64,000 nt of DNA from CAXBCP01 sp047638395 (GCA_047638395.1 JBLIMV010000004.1:148599-212598), one strand, 5' to 3'. Positions 35,315-45,056 are shown, numbered from the stretch's first letter. Made by a program: numbers and translations. The notes: generated by a model not told the origin, from the sequence alone.

Positions 35315-36721
35315 ATGACACAGAAACCCTCCTCTCCGATGGCACGTCTGCCATCCGTCGACCGGTTGCTCAACGCGGACGCAAGCGCGCCACTGATCGA
35401 CGGGTTCGGCCGGACCGAAACGACGGCCGCTATCCGGCAGACTCTGGCGGGAATTCGCAAACAGATGGCGGCTTCAGGCGGCGAACCACCGGAAGATGCC
35501 GCCATTCTCGACACGGTATCTGAAGACTTGAAGCGCAACGCAGCACCGTCGCTGCGCCCGGTCTTCAACCTGACGGGCACGGTTCTGCATACCAATCTCG
35601 GGCGCGCCTCCCTGCCCGAAGAAGCAATCGACGCGGTCGCAGCCGCAGCGCGCGGGGCAAGCAACCTGGAATACCGTATTTCAGAAGGCAAACGCGGCGA
35701 CCGCGACGAACATATCGAAGACCAGCTCTGCGCCATGACCGGCGCGGAAGCCGCGACCATCGTCAATAACAATGCCGCCGCGGTGATGCTGGTGCTCAAC
35801 ACTTTTGCACTCGGCAAAGAAGTACCGACGTCACGGGGTGAGCTGATCGAAATCGGCGGATCGTTCAGGATGCCCGATATCATGGCGCAATCCGGCTGCA
35901 CGCTGGTCGAGGTCGGCACCACCAACCGCACCCATCTGAAAGATTTCGCCGGCGCCATCGGGCCAGAGACCGGCATGATCATGAAGGTGCATACCAGCAA
36001 CTACGTGGTCGAAGGCTTTACCGCCGACGTACCGGAGCCCGAGCTCGCAAAGCTCTGCCATGACAATAATATTCCCTTTGCCATCGATCTCGGCAGCGGC
36101 ACGCTGACTGATCTTGCGCAGTTCGGCCTGCCGCATGAGCCGACGCCGATGGAAGCGATGAAACACGGCGCCGATGTGATCACGTTCTCCGGCGACAAGC
36201 TGCTGGGCGGGCCGCAGGCGGGTATCATCGTCGGCACAAAGGATTACATCGCGCAGATCAAAAAAAATCCGATGAAGCGCGCGCTCCGCTGCGACAAGAT
36301 GACGATTGCCGCCCTGTCTGCCGTGTTGCGGCTTTATGCCGACCCGGACCGTCTGGTCGAACGGGTGCCGACGCTGCGCCTGCTGGCCCGCCCCGTCGAT
36401 GCGATCCGGGGTGTTGCCGAAAGAATTGGTCCGGCCGTTGCCGCCGCGGTTGACGGGTTCGGGTCTGTCACCGACACGGCGTGCGAAAGCCAGATTGGCT
36501 CCGGCGCCCTGCCGACACGGCGAATTGCGAGCGCGGGTCTGGCGATTACACCCGATGCCAGGAGCGGTACGGCACTGAAAGCACTGGCAGAGGCGTTTCG
36601 CGCGCTGCCGGTGCCGGTCATCGGACGCATCCAGGACGACGCGTTTATCCTCGATCTCCGCTGTCTTGAGGACGAAGACGGATTTACCGCACAGCTTTCG
36701 GCGCTTGATCTTCCGCGATGA
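35315..36721 (+). CDS. selA: L-seryl-tRNA(Sec) selenium transferase
   Basis: 468 residues from ATG 35315; a second ATG at 35339 is nearly as plausible since the conserved text LPSVDRLLNADA starts there. Family motifs: FNLTGTVLHTNLGRASLP near 85, NNNAAAVMLVLNTFA near 150, EIGGSFRMPDIM, VHTSNYVVEGFT, and the PLP lysine K295 in FSGDKLLGGPQAG, the same number as in E. coli. It converts Ser-tRNA(Sec) to Sec-tRNA(Sec) with selenophosphate. The stop overlaps the selB start (ATGA, 36718-36721), and selC follows: a complete charging and delivery unit except for selD. Confidence 0.97.
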   Translation: MTQKPSSPMARLPSVDRLLNADASAPLIDGFGRTETTAAIRQTLAGIRKQMAASGGEPPEDAAILDTVSEDLKRNAAPSLRPVFNLTGTVLHTNLGRASLPEEAIDAVAAAARGASNLEYRISEGKRGDRDEHIEDQLCAMTGAEAATIVNNNAAAVMLVLNTFALGKEVPTSRGELIEIGGSFRMPDIMAQSGCTLVEVGTTNRTHLKDFAGAIGPETGMIMKVHTSNYVVEGFTADVPEPELAKLCHDNNIPFAIDLGSGTLTDLAQFGLPHEPTPMEAMKHGADVITFSGDKLLGGPQAGIIVGTKDYIAQIKKNPMKRALRCDKMTIAALSAVLRLYADPDRLVERVPTLRLLARPVDAIRGVAERIGPAVAAAVDGFGSVTDTACESQIGSGALPTRRIASAGLAITPDARSGTALKALAEAFRALPVPVIGRIQDDAFILDLRCLEDEDGFTAQLSALDLPR

Positions 36722-38643
36722 TTATCGCGACCGCGGGCCATGTCGATCATGGCAAGACACTGCTGATCAAAACGCTGACCGGGATCGACACAGATCGGCT
36801 GCCCGAAGAGAAAAAACGTAATCTTACCATCGATCTCGGTTTCGCCTATCTGCCGCTCGACGGTGCGGAGACCATTGGATTTATCGATGTACCGGGCCAT
36901 GAGCGCTTTATCCGCAACATGCTCTGCGGGGTCGCCGGGATCGATTTCGTGCTGTTCATCGTTGCCGCCGATGACGGCCCCATGCCGCAGACCCGGGAAC
37001 ATCTCGCCATCCTCGATTTGCTGGGCGTCAGCCGCGGCGCCGTGGCCCTGACCAAGATCGACCGGGTCAGCGAGGAGCGCGCCGCCGAAGTTGCCGAGGA
37101 TATCGAGCTTCTGTTCACCGATACCTCGCTGGAGGGACTCCCGGTCTTCCCGGTATCCGCGATGACCGGCGAGGGTATCGACGGGCTCAAAGGCCACCTG
37201 CTCGCCGTCGCCGCCGATCTGCCGCCGCGCCCGGTGACGGGCAATTTCCGCCTCGCCATCGACCGCAGTTTCGACGTGGTGGGGGCAGGTCTTGTTGTCA
37301 CAGGCACAGCATTTTCGGGCCGGGTAGAGGCGGACGAGGCGGCCCGCGTACTGGGTGCTGACATGGATGTGCGTATTCGCGGTATCCACGCGCAAAACGC
37401 CAAGGCCGATAGTGGCCGCGCCGGTCAGCGTTGCGCGCTTAACCTGGCGGGCACGGCGCTCGACAAGGACCTGATCGAACGGGGCGACTGGGTCGTGACC
37501 GGTAATTTGCCGGCACCCGCCCCCAAACTGGACATCCGCCTGCGCGTGCTGAAATCGGAAGGCCGCGCGCTGGCGCACTGGACACCGGTTCATGTGCATC
37601 TGGGGGCGGCAGAAACCACCGGCCGTGTCGCCATTCTGGGAGCCACCAGCATCGCGCCCGGCGAAAGCGGGCTGGCACAAATCGTTCTCGACCGGCCGAT
37701 TGGCGCCGTGCATGGCGACGGGCTGATCCTGCGCGACCAGTCGGCGCAGCGCACCCTCGGCGGTGGCCGGGTGATCGATCTTTTCCCGCCGGCCCGCGGC
37801 CGCGCCAAGCCCGACCGGCTCTCGTTCCTACACGCCATGGAAGACGCGGATGACGGCACCGCTTTGTCTGCATTGCTGGAGACGATGCCCAACGGGCTTC
37901 ACCTCGACCGGTTTGCGTCTACCCGCAACCTGACCGATGACGATATGGAAGCGCTCGCCGAACTGGTGCCGATGAAATCTGTCCGTACCGAGACCGGCAC
38001 GCTCGGATTCTCGGACGAGCGCTGGTCCGCCGTGCGCACCGCTGTCCTCGAAGGTCTCGCCGCCTGGCATAAAAAATCACCCGACACGGTCGGGCCCGGC
38101 GAAAACCGCATCCTTGGCGGCACCGGAATCCGCCTGCCGCCGGAAGCAGCTGTCGCCATTGCCGCCGAACTGGTGCGCGAAAAGGTTATCGTCAAAGAAG
38201 GCATGGGTGTGCGCCTGCCGTCCCATCAGCCGAGCCTTCAGGGCGCCGACGCCACCAACTGGAAGAAGATCAAGCCGATGCTGATCGATGGCGGCCTGCG
38301 CCCGCCCGTCGTTGTCGAGATCGCAGAAGCAATCGGCAGTGAGCCGCGCAAGGTGGAATCCCTGCTGGTCCGCGCCGGGCGTCACGGACTGGTGGTACGG
38401 ATCGCGAAAAACCGGTTCTACCCGCCGGGAACCCTGCGCCAGCTGGCGGAAATTGCAGAGACGGTTTCAGCCAATGTCGAGGACGGCATGGTAACAGCCG
38501 CGAATTTCCGCGATGCCACCGATGTCGGCCGTAACGTCGCCATCGAAGTACTGGAATTTTTCGACAAGGTGAAATTCACCCGCCGCGTCGGCAACGGACA
38601 CGAAGTCATCCGCCCGGCAGCAGAGGCCTTTAGCGGAGACTAA
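36718..38643 (+). CDS. selB: selenocysteine-specific elongation factor
   Basis: 641 residues (E. coli 614). It begins MIIATAGHVDHGKTLLIKTL (G1), then DVPGHERFIRNM (G3) near 59-70 and LTKIDR (G4) near 113. Domains II and III follow to about 360. The last 270 residues contain the winged-helix repeats that bind SECIS RNA, with TVSANVEDGMVTAANFRDATDVGRN-type text near 580-605 and VLEFFDKVKFTRRVGNGHEVI close to the end. It delivers Sec-tRNA(Sec) to UGA codons followed by a SECIS. It is coupled to selA by a 4-bp overlap, with selC 25 bp downstream. Confidence 0.97.
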   Translation: MIIATAGHVDHGKTLLIKTLTGIDTDRLPEEKKRNLTIDLGFAYLPLDGAETIGFIDVPGHERFIRNMLCGVAGIDFVLFIVAADDGPMPQTREHLAILDLLGVSRGAVALTKIDRVSEERAAEVAEDIELLFTDTSLEGLPVFPVSAMTGEGIDGLKGHLLAVAADLPPRPVTGNFRLAIDRSFDVVGAGLVVTGTAFSGRVEADEAARVLGADMDVRIRGIHAQNAKADSGRAGQRCALNLAGTALDKDLIERGDWVVTGNLPAPAPKLDIRLRVLKSEGRALAHWTPVHVHLGAAETTGRVAILGATSIAPGESGLAQIVLDRPIGAVHGDGLILRDQSAQRTLGGGRVIDLFPPARGRAKPDRLSFLHAMEDADDGTALSALLETMPNGLHLDRFASTRNLTDDDMEALAELVPMKSVRTETGTLGFSDERWSAVRTAVLEGLAAWHKKSPDTVGPGENRILGGTGIRLPPEAAVAIAAELVREKVIVKEGMGVRLPSHQPSLQGADATNWKKIKPMLIDGGLRPPVVVEIAEAIGSEPRKVESLLVRAGRHGLVVRIAKNRFYPPGTLRQLAEIAETVSANVEDGMVTAANFRDATDVGRNVAIEVLEFFDKVKFTRRVGNGHEVIRPAAEAFSGD

Positions 38644-38668
38644 AATTCGGGTATTGTCCCGCCGCGTA

Positions 38669-38764
38669 GGAAGAGAATCGTTCCCCGGTGGGGCGCCCGG
38701 TCTTCAAAACCGGTGAGGGGCGTTAGACGTCCCTGGTGGGTTCGACTCCCACTCTTTTCCGCCA
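38669..38764 (+). tRNA. selC: tRNA-Sec, anticodon UCA
   Basis: 96 nt including CCA, among the longest tRNAs as expected. An 8-bp acceptor stem pairs GGAAGAGA (38669-38676) with TCTTTTCC (one G-T pair), then discriminator G and CCA. The anticodon loop CTTCAAA on stem CCGGT/ACCGG gives anticodon TCA, reading UGA. The long variable arm gaggggcgttagacgtccc is clear, and the T-loop has GGTTCGACTCC. It is 25 bp after selB and on the same strand, so may be processed from the selAB transcript. Confidence 0.97.
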
Positions 38765-38818
38765 ATTTTCCTGACAACGCGGGGCCTGACGGGGCCTGCA
38801 AAGAACCGCTTGCCGCGC

Positions 38819-41471
38819 CTATAATATATTCGCAGCCAGGTAACCGTTGAAATTGTTGGCGTCCGCGCCAGGGTCGTACGACGATTCTCCCGCCGAGGGT
38901 GGATCGAAGGTCGCCATAGCACTGACGAGCTGCTGGATTTCGCCCGATTGAGCAGATTGCGTGTCCAGACCGTTCGCCGGATCCCACCCCTCGGGCTTGT
39001 ATGCCCATACATCGCCGGTGATATCGTCAACGACACCGACGAAAATGTCGTAATCGTCGACATAATCCCATTTGCCGAGCACACCGGTAAATACGGAGGG
39101 GGTCGTTGGCACGTCCTGCACGCTGACCGTCGGCGCCCGTTCGATCTCCCAACCGGTTGCATCGGGTCCGGTATCCGGTGCCGACAGATACCATACGTCG
39201 GCTTCTCCATTCCAAAGCACGAACCGATCGCGAACGGGATCGTACTCCATGCCAAAGGTTGTATCGAGCACGAAGCCGCCGCTGACATCAGTTGGAGTGA
39301 AAAGAACGTTGTCATTCCTCGGCCCTGCAGTATCGAGATCCCAGTAGGTAAATGCGTTCCCGGCCGTTCGAACAAAAATATTATCGTCCGAACTATAGGC
39401 CCCCGCTCCTGCACCTGAATATGCGTTCCAGAAGCGCCCAACCTGCTCCCAGCTGTCCTGGCTTGCGTCGCCGACATCGGGCACCGTGTATTTGTAGAGA
39501 TGTCTGTCGCCTTCACCGACGAAGACGACCTCCTCGCCATCAACCACGGCATAATCGGTAACACCGTTTAACGTACGCGACGGGTGTGGATCGGAGCTTT
39601 CGGACGTCCTTCGATTCTCCCACATTTCACCCCCGACGATGCCCGTATTATTGACAGGATCCACATGGGAGCCCGTCAGGCCACCGACCTGGTTGGGATT
39701 TGCGAGTGCCGGATTCCAAAAATATGGCCCCGTATTGGCAGACCCATCGGTCGTAATAAACGCTCCGCCGGTATTGTAGGCCGCGCCGCCGAAACTGACC
39801 ATCCGATCGGCGCCATCGAGAAATTCCAGATTGTCGTACAGATGGGACGAAATTGGTGTGTTCTCGAAACCATCGATCGTCTCGTACTGGCCTCCCTGCA
39901 CATTTACAATTTCACTGGGCAGCGACGAGCGTTCCCACTCCAGCGTTGAGGAACTCCAACGATAGACTTCATTCCCCCCATAATTCGCGTGCCCGCCTCC
40001 GGTGAAAATATAATCGTGCCGGTTCGAATCCCACGTTGCCGCCCCCCAGGCTTGAATGACCGACCGGGGGTTGCCGTGACCTGCGCGCAGTTCTGCGGGG
40101 GTCCAGACATCCTGAAAGCTGTTCGTATTCAGCTTCACCCACTCATTTTCTGCCATTCCAGACACGATGGTATCGAAATTCGTTACCGGCGGCGTCGTTC
40201 CAATTGAAACATTCACCGTTTGAGTATCTGTGAGGGCACCGTCGGTGACGGTGTAAGGAGAAGGTATCGGCACCGCTAAAGCCGGTCTGCGGCGTATACG
40301 TGAAGCTGCCATCCGCGTTCATCGACACCGTGCCGCCATTGGCACTCGCCGCATCGAATGAATCGACCGTCAGGCCATCACCATCCGCATCCGTGTCGTT
40401 CGACAGAACGCCCGATGACGCATCCACCACAAGCGGCGTGTCTTCCGTGCCGCCATAACTGTCCGCAGCCGCAACCGGCGCATCGTTCTCCGCGGCAACA
40501 TTCAGCGTCACCGTCGCCGTCGAGAACCCGCCGCGGCCGTCCGACACCGTATAAGAAAAACTGTCGGAACCAGCAAAGTCGGAGGCACCTGTATACGTGA
40601 AGCTGCCATCCGTGTTCATCGTCACCGTGCCGCCATTGGCACTTGCCGCATCGAATGAATCGACCGTCAGACCGTCAAGATCCGTATCCGTGTCGTTCGA
40701 CAGAACGCCCGACAACGCATCCACCACAAGCGGCGTATCTTCCGTCGCACCGTAGACATCGTCCGACGCCACCGGGGCCGTGTTGTTCGGATCGCCCGAC
40801 GGCGTGAACACACCGCCTTCATAGTTGCCGTCAGCAAACTCCAGAATCTCCACGTCCGTCAGCGTGTCAGTGCCTTCGCCATTCACCCCGTCAACAACCT
40901 GAAGACGACCACCGCTCAGAGACGTCACCGCATAATCGGCGAAGTTACCTATATAAAAAGCCGTATCCACACCGCCGCCGCCAGAGACAACATCGTTCCC
41001 CACGCCCCCCCTGAACCGGTCGTCACCGGCACTGAGCGTGACGAGGTCATTCCCCACCGACAGATCAATGTAAGTGATGCCGATAAGCTCAACCGAGCTC
41101 AGGTTCCAGTAGTTCGTAAAGGACCCCAGCAGCACGTTGTTCCCGCCGCCGCCGTCAATCCGCTCAACAGAACTCAGAATCCGGAGATCAAAAACATCGT
41201 CGCCGGCACCGCCAAGAATGACATCGAACCCATCTCCGCCACGGACGATATCGGTCCCCTGATCAGTTCCCTCAATAGAAAAAACATCGTCCCCGAGCCC
41301 GCCATCCTGATAATCATTGCCAATACCGCCGGCAATCAGATCGCCCTGGTCAGAGCCGTAAATCGTGTCATTCCCGCCATAACCGGGGATATCGTATCCA
41401 CCCGCTAAACCACGGGCATCAAGACGCTCAGACGACGGCGTACCGTCAAGCAACGTGTATGGTGGAGGCAT
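38819..41471 (-). pseudogene. RTX/VCBS-repeat surface protein with C-terminal propeller, one-base frameshift
   Basis: Two minus-strand frames form one gene. From ATG 41471 the first part has RTX calcium-binding nonapeptides (GGNDTIYG, GGIGNDYQDGG, GGAGDDVF, GGVGNDVVSGGGG; about residues 25-200), then two cadherin/VCBS-type repeats. At about 40255 an extra A on the plus strand (tgtAAgga) shifts the frame: the first reading turns to nonsense after GADTFS, while the other frame continues exactly with YTVTDGALTDTQTVNVSIG and about 440 more residues, including a galactose-oxidase/kelch-like region (YIFTGGGHANYGGNEVYRW). Corrected length is about 883 residues. It could be a real mutation, a phase-variable site or a sequencing error. 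The product would be a secreted Ca-binding adhesin or enzyme. It lies 54 bp after selC, convergent. Confidence 0.8.
40265..40775 (-). repeat. tandem VCBS/cadherin-type repeat pair inside the RTX gene
   Basis: Two adjacent copies of an approximately 300-bp unit encode near-identical protein text: TEDTPLVVDA(L/S)SGVLSNDTD, DGLTVDSFDAASANGGTV and DGSFTYT, ending in SFSYTVSDG or TFSYTVTDG (the latter through the frameshift). The DNA copies are also almost identical around 40331-40380 and 40632-40680, so recent duplication or gene conversion is likely. The frameshift lies at the edge of the second copy. Confidence 0.75.
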
Positions 41472-41642
41472 GAGCTTACTCTCTACAATGCAGATAAAGC
41501 TAAAAATTGGGCATCCTGATAGTCAATCATTCCCCATGCCGACTCAAGAGCAGGTGAAACAGATTCTTTTTGACTTCAACGCTATATCAATGCGCGTTTG
41601 AAATCCCACTTCCGTGCATTGGCCATCACCCTGGCCGCGCTA

Positions 41643-41658
41643 CACTTGTATACAAGTG
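41643..41658. promoter_or_regulatory. perfect 16-bp operator-like palindrome
   Basis: cacttgtatacaagtg is its own reverse complement. It sits 46 bp before the GTG start of the alpha/beta hydrolase gene in the 233-bp divergent gap with the RTX gene. TTGTATACAA cores are typical operators of GntR- and MarR-type repressors, and a MarR gene is encoded in the operon at 44589. The operon's regulator probably binds here (inference). Confidence 0.65.
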
Positions 41659-41704
41659 ACACGAGTCGTAGAGTCTCTGTCGAGGTAAATCTGGAGCGCT
41701 CCTG

Positions 41705-42565
41705 GTGACCAAATTTTCGAGCACAGACGGCACATCGCTCTATTACGAAGAAACCGGCGCGGGCGAGGCGGTGCTCTTCATCCATGAATTTGCCGGCAAT
41801 CACCGGACCTGGGCGGCGCAAATGGCCGCCCTCGGCAATACACACCGCTGTATCGCCTATTCCGCACGCGGATATCCGCCGTCAGATGTGCCCAACAGTA
41901 ACGATGCCTATGGTCAGGACATTGCCGTAAGCGACGCTATCGCACTACTGAACGCACTGGATATCGAACGCGCCCATATTGTCGGCCATTCCATGGGCGC
42001 CTACACCGCGCTGCATGTCGGTCTGAACCATCCGGATCGCTGCATTTCCGTCGCCGCACTCGGCTGCGGCTGGGGCTCTCACCCGGACGAGCGTGAAACT
42101 GCCCGCGGCCTGTGCGAAGACATTGCATCCATGTTCCGTGAAAAACCGATTGCCGAGTCCGCGACAACCTACGCGCGGTTCCCGATGCGTCATACATTCG
42201 AAGCAAAAGATCCCGCAGGTTTTGCCGCATTCGAGGAAATTCTCGGTGGTCTGTCGCCCGAAGGGGCTGCCCTGACGATGCTCAACCTCCAGCGTGACCG
42301 CCCCACCCTGTGGGATATGGAAGAAAAGCTGAAGAATTTCACGCCGCCCCTGCTCGTGCTGGTCGGTGACGAGGATCATCCCTGCCTGGATGGCAGCGTG
42401 TTTCTCAAACGTACCGCACCGACGGCCGCGCTGCAGATCGTGCCGCGCGCCGGACACACCATCACGATGGAAGAACCGGCGATTGTGAACGCGGCACTTA
42501 CAGATCTCTTTACCGCCGCATCGGGCGGCACCTGGATGAACCACCGAAAAGACGACAACAGCTAG
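41705..42565 (+). CDS. alpha/beta hydrolase
   Basis: 286 residues from GTG 41705 (GGAG 9 nt upstream). The fold markers are present: oxyanion segment FIHEFAGNHRTWAAQM near 27, YSARGYPPSD near 57, nucleophile elbow GHSMGAY near 97-103 (Ser99), acid in LVGDEDHPC near 222 and histidine in RAGHTITME near 254. It hydrolyses an ester, C-C bond product or similar; the pattern resembles ring-cleavage product and enol-lactone hydrolases. It is the first gene of the plus-strand catabolic run through 49730 and sits just after the 16-bp palindrome. Confidence 0.87.
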   Translation: MTKFSSTDGTSLYYEETGAGEAVLFIHEFAGNHRTWAAQMAALGNTHRCIAYSARGYPPSDVPNSNDAYGQDIAVSDAIALLNALDIERAHIVGHSMGAYTALHVGLNHPDRCISVAALGCGWGSHPDERETARGLCEDIASMFREKPIAESATTYARFPMRHTFEAKDPAGFAAFEEILGGLSPEGAALTMLNLQRDRPTLWDMEEKLKNFTPPLLVLVGDEDHPCLDGSVFLKRTAPTAALQIVPRAGHTITMEEPAIVNAALTDLFTAASGGTWMNHRKDDNS

Positions 42566-42580
42566 ATAGAGGAGTCGACA

Positions 42581-43390
42581 ATGGACCTGCAACTCAAAGG
42601 GAAGACCGCCCTGATCACCGGCGGCAGCGAAGGCATCGGCAAAGGCATCGCCATGGGACTGGCGGAGGAAGGCGTCGATATCGCCATCTGTTCGCGCCGC
42701 CCGGAGCCGCTCGAAGCGACGGCCCAGGAAATTCGCGATGCCACGGGCGTGAAAGTTGTGACGATCCCGACCGACCTGACGGACAACGATCAGGCCCGCA
42801 ACTTTGTCGAACAGGGTGCAAAGGAACTCGGCCGGGTCGATATCATGGTCAACAATGCCGGCTCTTCACCCGGCGGCGTGCTGGAAAATCTTACAGAAGA
42901 CGACTGGGCACAATCGCTGCAGCTGAAATTCATGGGCTATGTGCGCTGCCTGCGCCACGTCCTGCCGATCATGGTCGAACAGGGCGGCGGACGCGTGGTC
43001 AACCTGATCGGCAATGATGGTGTGAAACCATCCTACTGGGAGATAGCACCGGGTGCTGCCAATGCTGCGGGCCAGAACCTGACCATGTCACTCGCCGGTC
43101 AGTACGGCAAAGACAATATCAGCTTCGTCGCCGTCAACCCGGGCCCGGTGCGTACCGAACGGTGGACCGGGCTGGTCAACGCGATGGCGCGGGACATGGA
43201 CCTGTCCTTCGAGGAAGCCGACAAGCTGGCGCCGGCCTCGATCCCGCTCGGGCGGATCGCTGAGACCAAAGAGGTCGCCGATCTCTGCGTCATGCTGTCG
43301 TCGCCGCTGACACATTTCGTCAACGGCACGCAGATCGAAATCGACGGCGGTCAGGAGAAATCACTCATGGACCGGCTACGCGATCGGTGA
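42581..43390 (+). CDS. short-chain dehydrogenase family protein lacking YxxxK
   Basis: 269 residues, ATG preceded by GAGGAG. The cofactor motif TGGSEGIGKGIA (12-23) and NNAGSSPGGVLENL near 90 are clear, as is the C-terminal NGTQIEIDGG. The usual catalytic Tyr-xxx-Lys should appear near residue 155-160, but the text there is SYWEIAPGAANAAGQNLTMS, with no lysine at the expected position. Redox chemistry of the standard kind is therefore doubtful; a hydratase, lyase or altered mechanism is possible. It lies 15 bp after the hydrolase and overlaps the amidase gene by 4 bp. Confidence 0.85.
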   Translation: MDLQLKGKTALITGGSEGIGKGIAMGLAEEGVDIAICSRRPEPLEATAQEIRDATGVKVVTIPTDLTDNDQARNFVEQGAKELGRVDIMVNNAGSSPGGVLENLTEDDWAQSLQLKFMGYVRCLRHVLPIMVEQGGGRVVNLIGNDGVKPSYWEIAPGAANAAGQNLTMSLAGQYGKDNISFVAVNPGPVRTERWTGLVNAMARDMDLSFEEADKLAPASIPLGRIAETKEVADLCVMLSSPLTHFVNGTQIEIDGGQEKSLMDRLRDR

Positions 43391-44592
43391 CCGAAACCAT
43401 GTCCCGACAACCGGACCCGCATAACGCCTTTGTCGAACAGGCAGAGATCGCCGGCGCGCCCGATGGGCCGCTGAGCGGTCTGACGTTTGCGGTAAAGGAC
43501 AACATCGCGGTCAAAGACCAGATGTTTACGGCGGGACACCCGTTGTTTGCTGATCGCCGTGCATCGGAGTCAGCGCCGGCAGTCGTGGCCCTGCTTGCCG
43601 CGGGGGCCGAGTTCATCGGCATGGCGCAAACAGATGCGGGCGGGTTCGGGGCGTCGACGCCGCAAACCAGGAACCCGGTCGCCCCCGACCGTATCGTCGG
43701 GGGCTCGTCCGGGGGATCGGCCGCGGCCGTCGCGGCCGGTCACTGTGACTTTGCCGTCGGCACGGATACCGGCGGCAGTGTGCGGATTCCCGCCGCCTGC
43801 ACGGGTCTGTACGGATATAAACCTACCTATGGACGGGTATCGAATGACGGCGTGTTCCCGCTGACGCCGCAGATCGACCATGTCGGTATTATCGCCGCCA
43901 GTCTCGGCATACTTGAACGAAGTGCTGTCGCTCTGCTGGGAAGCGGCACACCGACAGATCCCGCATCGCCCAATCTGCGTATTGCGGTAGAGCTCGACCG
44001 GGCAGACCTGTTCGATCCGGCGATATCGGATGAACTCGACCGGATATCCGACGCGCTTTCAGCCGCAGGGCACGAAGTGGCCCGCCTGCCCGTCCCTGGC
44101 CGCGAAAACATTGCCGATGCCCATGGCGTCATCGTACTGTCGGAAGCTGCCGCCATCTATGCGGATCTGACGGAAGATCAGCGCAACCAGCTCGGCAAAG
44201 CCGCGGCAAGCGCGCTGCGGCATTCAAAGAACCTCCACCCCGAAGAGATTACCGCGGCCTGGGAATGGGCGCGGGCAGCCGATGGGCGCCTGCAGAAGGT
44301 TTTCGACAATCATGACATTCTGATCTCCCCGACCCTGCCGATAGCGCCACCCCTGATCGATGCACGGCGCATCCAGCTTGGTGGCCAAGAGCGCCCGGTC
44401 GTGGTCGCGATGACGCTCCTTACCTGCCTCGCCAACCTGACCGGCAACCCGGTTGTCGGCCTGCCCAACCCGCTTTCGGCAGCATTGCCAAAAACAGGTC
44501 TTCAATTGCTCGGCCCGATGCAGAGTGACGAGATGCTTCTGAGGGTTGCCGCGCGGATCGAATCAGACCTGGCCGGGGCAACAGACACATGA
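43387..44592 (+). CDS. amidase signature family hydrolase
   Basis: 401 residues from GTG 43387 (GTGA overlap with the SDR stop); ATG 43399 is an alternative start. The Ser-Ser-Lys triad region is visible: Lys in TFAVKDNIAVKDQMF near 38, GGSSGGSAAAVAAG near 105-118 (cis-Ser) and GTDTGGSVRIPAACTGLYG near 125-143 (nucleophile Ser). It cleaves a C-N amide bond. The family spans GatA, nicotinamidase-like, arylamidase and allophanate-type enzymes. With a Mo-hydroxylase in the same operon it may deaminate or open an N-heterocycle breakdown product (inference). Its end overlaps the MarR gene by 4 bp. Confidence 0.9.
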   Translation: MTETMSRQPDPHNAFVEQAEIAGAPDGPLSGLTFAVKDNIAVKDQMFTAGHPLFADRRASESAPAVVALLAAGAEFIGMAQTDAGGFGASTPQTRNPVAPDRIVGGSSGGSAAAVAAGHCDFAVGTDTGGSVRIPAACTGLYGYKPTYGRVSNDGVFPLTPQIDHVGIIAASLGILERSAVALLGSGTPTDPASPNLRIAVELDRADLFDPAISDELDRISDALSAAGHEVARLPVPGRENIADAHGVIVLSEAAAIYADLTEDQRNQLGKAAASALRHSKNLHPEEITAAWEWARAADGRLQKVFDNHDILISPTLPIAPPLIDARRIQLGGQERPVVVAMTLLTCLANLTGNPVVGLPNPLSAALPKTGLQLLGPMQSDEMLLRVAARIESDLAGATDT

Positions 44593-45035
44593 GCGCCGGC
44601 AGATCTGAAACTGTCATACGCGAAGCCTATGCGCTGGATGAACAGATCGGGTTTCGGTTGCGTCTTGCGCTGCAACGCCACACCGCAATCTTTTTCTCCC
44701 ACATGGATGTCGGGCTGACGCAGACGCAATACGCCGTCCTTGCGCGCCTTTGGGAATCCGGGGAAAGCTCGCAGAACGAGCTGGGACGATCGGCGGCCAT
44801 AGATTCGGCCACGATCTGGGGCGTGGTGCAGCGGCTTCAGACCGCCGGACTGGTGACAACCAAAGCACATCCATCCGACAAACGCCGCCGGATGGTCAGC
44901 CTGACCCCGCTCGGGCGTGATACCGTGGATGCGGCGATTGCCAAAGCTCAGCGGTCCAATGAAGAAACGCTGGCAGCATTGACCGCAACAGAACGCAAAA
45001 CCCTGGTCGATCTGTTGAGTAAGCTGAGCGACTGA
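44589..45035 (+). CDS. MarR-family transcriptional regulator
   Basis: 148 residues. The winged-helix core LTQTQYAVLARLWESGESSQ near 45-64, then RSAAIDSATIWGVVQRLQTAGLV and HPSDKRRRMVSLTPLGRDTVD, is typical MarR. The tail forms the dimer helix. MarR proteins usually repress neighbouring catabolic genes and release DNA on binding an aromatic acid. It is inside the operon (ATGA overlap with the amidase, 21 bp before coxM), so it likely autoregulates; the palindrome at 41643 is the best operator candidate in the window. Confidence 0.92.
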   Translation: MSAGRSETVIREAYALDEQIGFRLRLALQRHTAIFFSHMDVGLTQTQYAVLARLWESGESSQNELGRSAAIDSATIWGVVQRLQTAGLVTTKAHPSDKRRRMVSLTPLGRDTVDAAIAKAQRSNEETLAALTATERKTLVDLLSKLSD

Positions 45036-45056
45036 GAATAAGGATCGGATCAGAAT

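Noticed and set aside
40255..40256. Programmed frameshift in the RTX gene
   Set aside because: No slippery heptamer or downstream pseudoknot is evident; a simple one-base insertion or read error explains it better.
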